A DNA stretch of 64,000 bases from NCBI GenBank assembly GCA_944470555.2, contig OX104130.1, positions 56,205,491-56,269,490 of the forward strand. Reading direction: 5' to 3'. The notes under the pieces were generated by a model. That model did no database searches. It saw only the letters and a program-made list of their open reading frames with translations, and was not told where the DNA came from. The translations under genes and the position numbers were made by a program. This stretch comes from Heterobilharzia americana (taxonomy: Eukaryota; Platyhelminthes; Trematoda; Strigeidida; Schistosomatidae). Of the stretch, positions 58,164 to 64,000 are shown piece after piece; position 1 is the first letter of the stretch, and the number at the start of each line of letters is the position of its first letter.

Positions 58164-58175
58164 AATCTACCTTTA
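58164..58175 (+). repeat. Right target-site duplication of the family-1 element
   Basis: Exact copy of 55036-55047. Confidence 0.9.
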
Positions 58176-59234
58176 GATTAAATTATATTCATGAGGAGCG
58201 TGTTGGATACCAAACAGTACCATACTAGACTCCCTACTGTCGAAATGAATCAGTGAGCCAAGATATGAAACACGATGCCATGCGATCATTTTGCGTTACT
58301 TTAGTTATAGATGGTTAGAGAAGGCTGACAGAAAGTTTGAAATCTTTTTTGTGCTTGCTGTTATTCATTAACAAGAAATGCAGTCTGCAGTAAGACGTAC
58401 TTCAATATCTGGTCACTGAATTTGGTGACTATCTCATTTATTTTCTGATGAATGTTGATCGTCTTAAAGAATTGGAGAATAATTTCTTTATCAAATGTAC
58501 ACCTGTATGGTAATATTTTGGGGCTTAACAGATTTATCGATCTCTATGTGATATTGAAGATCCTATCCAAATACTAGTGTTTCTGTAAAATTGATAAAAG
58601 TCTAGTTTATTCAAAGGTTTACCACAATTAGGATTACATATCCAAGAAAACATCAAAGACTAAACATTGAATATGTCAGTAACAATTGTATGGACAAATC
58701 AGGTGTTCCGGCTTCTACCAGGCTGGATTATAAAGCCACTCAGTTACTTAGTACAGAAATGTATTAAAGGATAAGGTCATTACTAACAGTCACTGATACC
58801 ACTTTTCTTTGAGCGCTTTTTTCAATAATGAACTTCAAGGACTGATATTTTCAGCTCTTCATTTAATCTTTGTTTAAAATGGTGTTCTTTCTACTAATAA
58901 ATGTAAGACAAATAACTTTCGAGTTATTAAACCTTAATCTGTATTGACTTACGGGGTAATGTGTGGACTCACTTTGTCAGAGTGGGCTAACAAGCCGGAA
59001 TAAAAGTTGAAGATAGAGTAGGGTTATTAACACGAAAGGATATAGAAGATTAAAAAGGTGATAAGGAAGAATGTTGGTGTTAATTCAAGGAGACTGATAG
59101 TGTGTTGACGACTAGAACTTCTTGGCTGTTAAATAAGTGATAGTACCGACTACTGTCTAGGTAAAATTAGACAAGGGCCAAACCAATATTCTGAGGTATT
59201 TGCTAATGCGAAGAAACTCTGAATTTCAATAAAA
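58176..59234. other. No recognised feature
   Basis: No supported gene or repeat. Confidence 0.35.
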
Positions 59235-59400
59235 TGGCTATCGTGGCTTGGTGGTGTAGTGGATAAAGCTCTGGCGTTTGAAGCGATCGATCCCGAGTCC
59301 CAGTCCCGGTGGCAGCAACATCACTCACTGGGAGGCAGGTACATCCAGCTGAAGTGCGCATCCTGGATTCCACTGCTAGCCACTGCCCATCATTACTATA
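59235..59400 (+). mobile_element. Hammerhead SINE with helix II deleted
   Basis: A box TGGTGTAGTGGATAAAGC (near 59253), CTCTGGCGTTTGAAGCGATC, B-box side ATCCCGAGTCCCAG, and ATCACTCACTGGGAGGCAGG. Helix I ATCCAG/CTGGAT (59343-59348 and 59363-59368) is perfect. Between CTGA and AGTGCGCATC the rest of the core, helix II and most of GAAA are missing. The 3' flank CACTGCTAGCCACTGCCCAT is well kept, so this is a fairly young copy with a dead ribozyme. Confidence 0.85.
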
Positions 59401-60519
59401 CATAAGAAAAAAAACAAATGTTTGATAGTAATTTATATTTTTATGAAGAGTAAGAAATTTTCCACATAAGGAATATATTGAACAATATCTCTCCAGAAAT
59501 TGGGCATCTTCTCTAGAGTCTTTTGTGCTAATTTTCAAACACTGACAACTTTTCATTCATAGTTAAGTAGCAGACAAATCTAATCGAATAAATTTTAAAT
59601 GACCAAAATAAATTTGATCCAAGTCATGACAATTTGTCAAATTATAATTCTTGAAGCCCAACATTAATGCAATATACCTTCTCCCAGTTTATCTCCTAAG
59701 TTGTAATATAAACATCAGTAAAAGATTTACAAAACATTCATTCAATAAATGAAATTCTTTTTAATAAAAAAAATGATTCAATCATTTAAATTTTCAGTGA
59801 TCCTGGGTGTGATCATACTTCGTAATGTCCTCAACTACTAACCAATCAGAATCTATATTTGGAATCGGTCTGGTCACGGAAAAAGTAGTTTAGAATGAGT
59901 GACTACAAGATATTGATTTTGTTCAACATCATAGATAAGCTGCATTTATTGGTAGTCACTGATATCCATAGTATAGGACAAAAGCATTTTCAGGTTCTTT
60001 TACAGTATACCATGATAACTTAGCTACAAACCTGCATGCAGCCTTAGCATTCCCCCTCATCCAGAGCTAATTAATAATTCTAAAAATCTTTTAAATACCC
60101 CACATTACATCAATAGTTGAATCAGTAAAGAGTCTTAAACAAAAAAAATTCTATGAAGTTTCTTCAATCTAGTTGATGACCACTTTTCTTCCTTTTAGCT
60201 AGTAGTACTGCAAACAGATGAACTCCAGGTCACTGATTCAAGTTTACGATAAAGTTGGCATTGTCTTCCATAATCTTTATGACAATAACAATGACAATAT
60301 ACAGTATTTCAAACAAAGACAGTCTACACAATACGGTTATTGAAAATGAAAGCAATATAAATATTGTTTATTTTCCAGGCCACAGAAGTCATGGTAATTT
60401 TTCTCGGGTGGTTTATTACTTCAGTTTCAAACATGGGCTAAGATGTACGTACTAGTTTTACTACTCAGTTAATATCAGGTCTCGTCTACTAGATACAAGT
60501 AAATAAGAAACAGACTCAC
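59401..60519. other. No recognised exon
   Basis: On the minus strand this may be intron downstream of the exon at 60520-60695. A fragment reading KDSREDAQFLERYC near 59470-59515 has a possible AG acceptor but no clear donor. Confidence 0.3.
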
Positions 60520-60695
60520 CTCAGTAGAATCATTTAACTGGAAATAAACACTTGGATTAAATGTCTCATCAAGTTGAAAGCATGGATTACTTTGTGTTGG
60601 GCTTTTACCAGAGATTCTTCGACTCTGGATTAATTCATTTATCCACATTGTATTCGCATAGAGGAATTCATGCATAAAAAATAAATCTGGCAAAG
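60520..60695 (-). CDS. Internal exon of an unrecognised gene
   Basis: On the minus strand a typical acceptor (GTCTCTTATTTTAG) and a strong donor (ACTGAG|GTGAGT) bound 176 bases with one open frame: two bases completing a codon, then 58 codons ending in phase 0. The peptide includes LPDLFFMHEFLYANTMWINE, IQSRRISGKSPTQSNPCFQL and FNPSVYFQLNDSTE, with the composition of a folded, helix-rich intracellular protein. It joins in phase to the exon at 60749-60828 across a 53-bp intron; very short introns are usual in schistosome genes. I do not recognise the family. Confidence 0.68.
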
Positions 60696-60748
60696 CTAAA
60701 ATAAGAGACAATTACACTTTATACATTTACTTCTTAATTTTGACTAAC
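60696..60748 (-). other. 53-bp intron
   Basis: GTTAGT at the 5' end and a T-rich tract with TTTTAG at the 3' end; both flanking frames stay open across it. Confidence 0.65.
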
Positions 60749-60828
60749 CTTTGTGTTGTACAAATCGTAGATTTTGTACATTTTTGAAAATTTTACTCGA
60801 ATTCCCTGGTATAAAGGATTCAGAATCA
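60749..60828 (-). CDS. Internal exon of the same unrecognised gene
   Basis: On the minus strand the acceptor is TTTTATTTCTTTTTATCTCAAG and the donor AAAG|GTTAGT. The 80 bases carry one base from a preceding codon, 26 codons (DSESFIPGNSSKIFKNVQNL, then RFVQHK) and one base (G), which joins CT of the next exon to give Ala. Phase agreement between the two exons is the main support. The upstream exon was not found with certainty; the open stretch at 61049-61207 is one candidate. Confidence 0.65.
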
Positions 60829-61048
60829 CTTGAGATAAAAAGAAATAAAAGCTGTTTATAATCCATAATTAGATGATTGTTGAGTGTTTTAAAAAACTGT
60901 GTTGACATTATCCTTCAAAATTCCGTACAAAGTGTAACTAAGCTACTCGAAAGGATTAAGACATCTAAGCATAGCAAAAGCATTAGCAATTTAAAAGTTC
61001 AAACCATCATTATAGGTTCAAAAGAAGTATGCACGACCTGTTTTTTTG

Positions 61049-61207
61049 TCATGACCATTGTAGAGGATCGATCATTCTAGATAATTCCCTTGCGATGTGA
61101 TTATTTTTTATTTCGTAATCCTTTTGTTTATCTCCCCATTTTAATCGTCTACGAAGATTACGTAACTTTCCTTTGTCATACAATTTATATTGAACTTTGG
61201 CCAGAAA
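61049..61207 (-). CDS. Possible exon, strongly basic peptide
   Basis: A 53-codon minus-strand frame without ATG start reads FLAKVQYKLYDKGKLRNLRR, then RLKWGDKQKDYEIKNNHIAR and ELSRMIDPLQWS before TGA. The charged, helical composition is unlike the noise around it. Acceptor and donor are unclear, and the terminal TGA means that, if it belongs to the gene at 60.5-60.8 kb, it must splice out before the stop (weak GT sites exist near ATG|GTCATG). Tentative. Confidence 0.25.
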   Translation of the reverse strand, partial: FLAKVQYKLYDKGKLRNLRRRLKWGDKQKDYEIKNNHIARELSRMIDPLQWS

Positions 61208-63055
61208 TTACTCTCGAACGTTCCATCCTTTATAGTGTATATTCAAGAATGCACAGCTAAGCACATGACTTCGCTGAAAAAATTTTTTTCCTCGCCGTCG
61301 CTGTCTTCTCTCTTCTCCTGTAATCAGATGAGTTTGTTCCCATATAATCTATTTCGACGATAACAATATTCTATATTGCTTGCAGCGATAGACAATCAAT
61401 CAATGGATCTCATCAGCTACACGCAAATTCATGCATTAGGTTAACAGCCACATTTATAGAGTCAGCATCGAGATTAGTGGGCTTGATGAAGTTCGGACTT
61501 GTGAACTGCTGGTCGGAAATCTACTATCAGAATCAACTGTCTATAAGTGGCTCTAAAAATCACCCTAACAACAATCGAAATAATCACTCAGTTTCCTTTA
61601 TTTCGGCTGAATGGACAATTTATTTGTAATATAAAAAACCCTAACCAGTTATTTTATTAGCGTCCAGAGTGGCCTTTAGAGTTACTCATGATCTAGAACT
61701 TGATCTAAGGTTGCATCATATCAAAGAAGGTTTTGTACAGTAACCTAAGTATCTAATTTATTGTCTTAGAGTTACAGATCAGAATAGCATTCCGCCTATT
61801 TCTGAGTCAGTCAACAGTACTTTCACACTCCATTACGTAACAGATGTTAAACTAAACTACGAACGACTGCTGATCCATAATGATTGTCAGCTGCAGACAA
61901 CTAGAAAATCGAGTAGAATTATTCAGTTAATTCTGGGGTGTTCCACAACGAACTAAAGTAAGCGACAAATATTGTGTTTTCATTACAAACCTTTGATGAC
62001 AAAAGAACTTTAAAACAAATATTTTCCTCTCGCTTACAAGGATTATTATTCTATTCATTTCAGGATGTTTACATGAAATACAATTGAGTTATTGTTACTC
62101 TTTTGTTGAGTAGAGTTTCAAGCCGATGAAATTTAGACAGAGATAAGAAATTCATTCGAAGCTACTAGTTCCTAGCGAATGGATAATTTGGAGATACAAG
62201 TTAAATAGAATTTTTGGAAACAGAAAGAAAACATCTACACCTTTATCTTCTGTTACGTGTTGCATGATAGATGCATAATATGCGATACTGAAAAAGAGTC
62301 AGATAAAACCAGTAAAATATTAAACGGCCTGTCAGTCTCTATGAAGTAACTATTGTCGTACTTTCTAGTCCTAAATACAGACCAAAATTTGTCGATCGAC
62401 TTTACTTCGAGACCCCCAAACTTGTGTTCCATCAAAACTCTAACCTGGGTGAACCAGAAGTATGGTTTTTGAGACTATCAGTGCGCTTCTTGATCAACGC
62501 CAAAATGATTCAAATCTTGGTTCACATCTTCATATCTACTAACTCCTAACACGACAATAAAGTGCTTTACCGTTAATATCATATAGTTTAATGGTCATAC
62601 TGTGATCTAAATCGACAGACCTCAATCATCACTTAGATTTCGAAGTTAAATCAACGACCATGCTTTGGGCAATATTTGTATGTTGGGCAGTCATAAAATA
62701 GTTCCTTTATGGCCTAAGTAACTTTGCAGTAAAGTTTCTGATGTCGTCACTGGGTGGCACAGGTCCAAAGTTCCGAGAGAACACCTATTTCCTCGAAGAT
62801 CTTTGTGAATCATTACTTCCATCGATTCCTGTTAATTGCCTATGATCGGTCAACCTCATGCTATTATTTGTTCTGAGCTTGGTAACCATCTAAACTGAAA
62901 TCAGTTGTTTTCTATATTAATAATCATCGGCCTTTGATCCACGCACTATGAATTTTCGAATAAGGTTGAGTCTGATAAAGAACACAGAATGATTCTTTGA
63001 TAGCCTACTTTATGGTAATTTGATTAATATTTACATAGCAATAAAACAGACTAAC
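61208..63055. other. No recognised gene
   Basis: The minus-strand frame 62253-62435 has no motif. Nothing matches the repeats elsewhere in the window. Confidence 0.3.
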
Positions 63056-63116
63056 CTTCCTTCAGACTTTCTTTCTTCCAAAAATGACTTAGTCCGCCTT
63101 TTACATGCATGAATTT
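63056..63116 (-). CDS. Possible short internal exon
   Basis: On the minus strand an acceptor (CTTCTATTTGTTATAG) and a donor (GAAG|GTTAGT) bound 61 bases encoding KFMHVKGGLSHFWKKESLKE plus one base. Both splice sites match consensus. It could be an upstream exon of the gene at 60.5-60.8 kb, about 2.2 kb away, but phase cannot be checked without the intervening exons. Confidence 0.4.
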
Positions 63117-64000
63117 CTATAACAAATAGAAGATTGAGTCTGTAAAAACCTTAAAAAAAGTTAGTAAATCGTACGAAAGCATATACCTTAAATGAAGGGA
63201 ATTGATAATCCACTTGTGATATGGTATATCAGTAGAAAAGATTTAGCATTATTTATCAGTTTGCCACATTTTTTGAAGGTATAATAAAATGAATTTTCGA
63301 ACCTTTTTACAGAGAGAGTGACGAACGGTTACACTTGGACAGGACTGAAAGAGGTAAATTATAGAGAAACTCAGTTATCTGAGCGATTTCTGATTGCAAC
63401 AGAAGCACCTTCTTGTTCTACGTGTTTTACTATTTACTTTTTGTCTACGAAACAAATGCAGACTCTTTTATGTATTCTGGAATATAGACGAAGTATGTGG
63501 TAGACCATACAATGTTCTGATGTATAATCAGTAGAGAAAAGTGTGATCCATTTTAAGAAGAAACATTCCTTACCAAGTATTATCACCTCAGAGTGGAGCT
63601 GTGGTTTATTAGTCAAGTCACTGCGCTTCTAATCTTAACCTGTGGGTTGTTCTTTCGAAATCCTCTACATCTACCAAGGTCTAGGCAACCAGTTAGTATC
63701 ATAACTCCTCACTTAATTGATGTGGTTCACTGCCTGATGTGCAAATGTACTTGTATTTTCTGAGTGCATTTCGATTTTCTTTCCGAAAATCACTTCTCAG
63801 TATTCTGGTCATTACTATCATACAAAATAGCTTAACTATAATATATAATAATTTGTCCGTTCAATCCTACTGTCACTGGTGGTTAACATTATTCATTTTC
63901 ATTCCAAAATACTTTGCAAAAAAATACGATTTCACTCCGGTTCATCAACGGCGATGCATATAAAAATCAAGCAAATTCCCGCATATCATTCACCTTAAAA
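63117..64000. other. No firmly supported feature
   Basis: A worn tRNA-like head is possible at 63595-63665 (GTGGTTTATTAGTCAAGTCA, GTGGGTTGTTCTTTCGAAAT). Other frames overlap on both strands and cannot be separated. Confidence 0.3.

Noticed and set aside
63313..63353. 41-base plus-strand segment with TTTTTACAG before and GAG|GTAAAT after, resembling a micro-exon.
   Set aside because: Size is not a multiple of three as expected for schistosome micro-exons, and candidate exons on the opposite strand lie nearby; support is too thin.

Overview
The window looks like A+T-rich nuclear DNA of a blood fluke, Schistosoma or a close trematode relative. The main evidence is repeat content. There are several copies of a tRNA-promoted SINE that carries a hammerhead ribozyme (the Sm-alpha type known from schistosomes), Penelope-like retroelements, and two families of APE-endonuclease non-LTR retrotransposons, one ending in short (AAT)n-type tails. 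I see no prokaryotic gene layout, no CRISPR array and no rRNA. The species cannot be fixed from this window.

Most of the sequence is intron or intergenic DNA filled with repeats. Host genes show only as short exons with splice signals. On the + strand two phase-matched exons (3429-3528 and 4932-5194) encode a bHLH helix-2-like segment followed by a Ser/Asn-rich C-terminus and a stop, with a poly(A) signal at 5445. Exons for the basic region and helix 1 were not found, so they probably lie to the left. On the - strand a phase-matched pair (60749-60828 and 60520-60695) is separated by a 53-bp intron. Weaker single-exon candidates are 41221-41356 (-), 54231-54409 (+, mitochondrial-presequence-like), 52957-53185 (-), 32257-32448 (-), 61049-61207 (-) and 63056-63116 (-).

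Retroelements from left to right: Penelope-like RT running off the left edge (1-1110, -); family-1 non-LTR element, 5'-truncated (5755-8114, -); family-1 element with 14-bp target-site duplication (TSD), RT core deleted, and a nested 212-bp insertion with its own 13-bp TSD (13946-16838, +); Penelope-like RT/GIY-YIG (19840-20960, -); family-2 3' ends (22030-22750 and 27645-28390, +; 32550-33370, -); Penelope-like C-terminus (26640-27090, -); two family-1 3' fragments with a near-identical core (35490-36515 and 51515-52625, +); a decayed family-2 element (37880-40150, -); and the best preserved element, a family-1 copy with endonuclease and a 500-residue RT ORF flanked by a perfect 12-bp TSD (55048-58163, -).

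SINEs fall into at least three groups: hammerhead SINE, a tRNA-like family with a TAGCTCAGTTGG A box, and a family with a CCTGAAGGTC signature. The most unusual feature is architectural. Five loci hold head-to-head inverted SINE pairs (about 9.4, 29.0, 44.9, 45.6 and 47.5 kb), and two of them share the same internal breakpoint. The hammerhead copies form a decay series, including one from which helix II has been removed cleanly. All calls come from reading the sequence; no database search was run.
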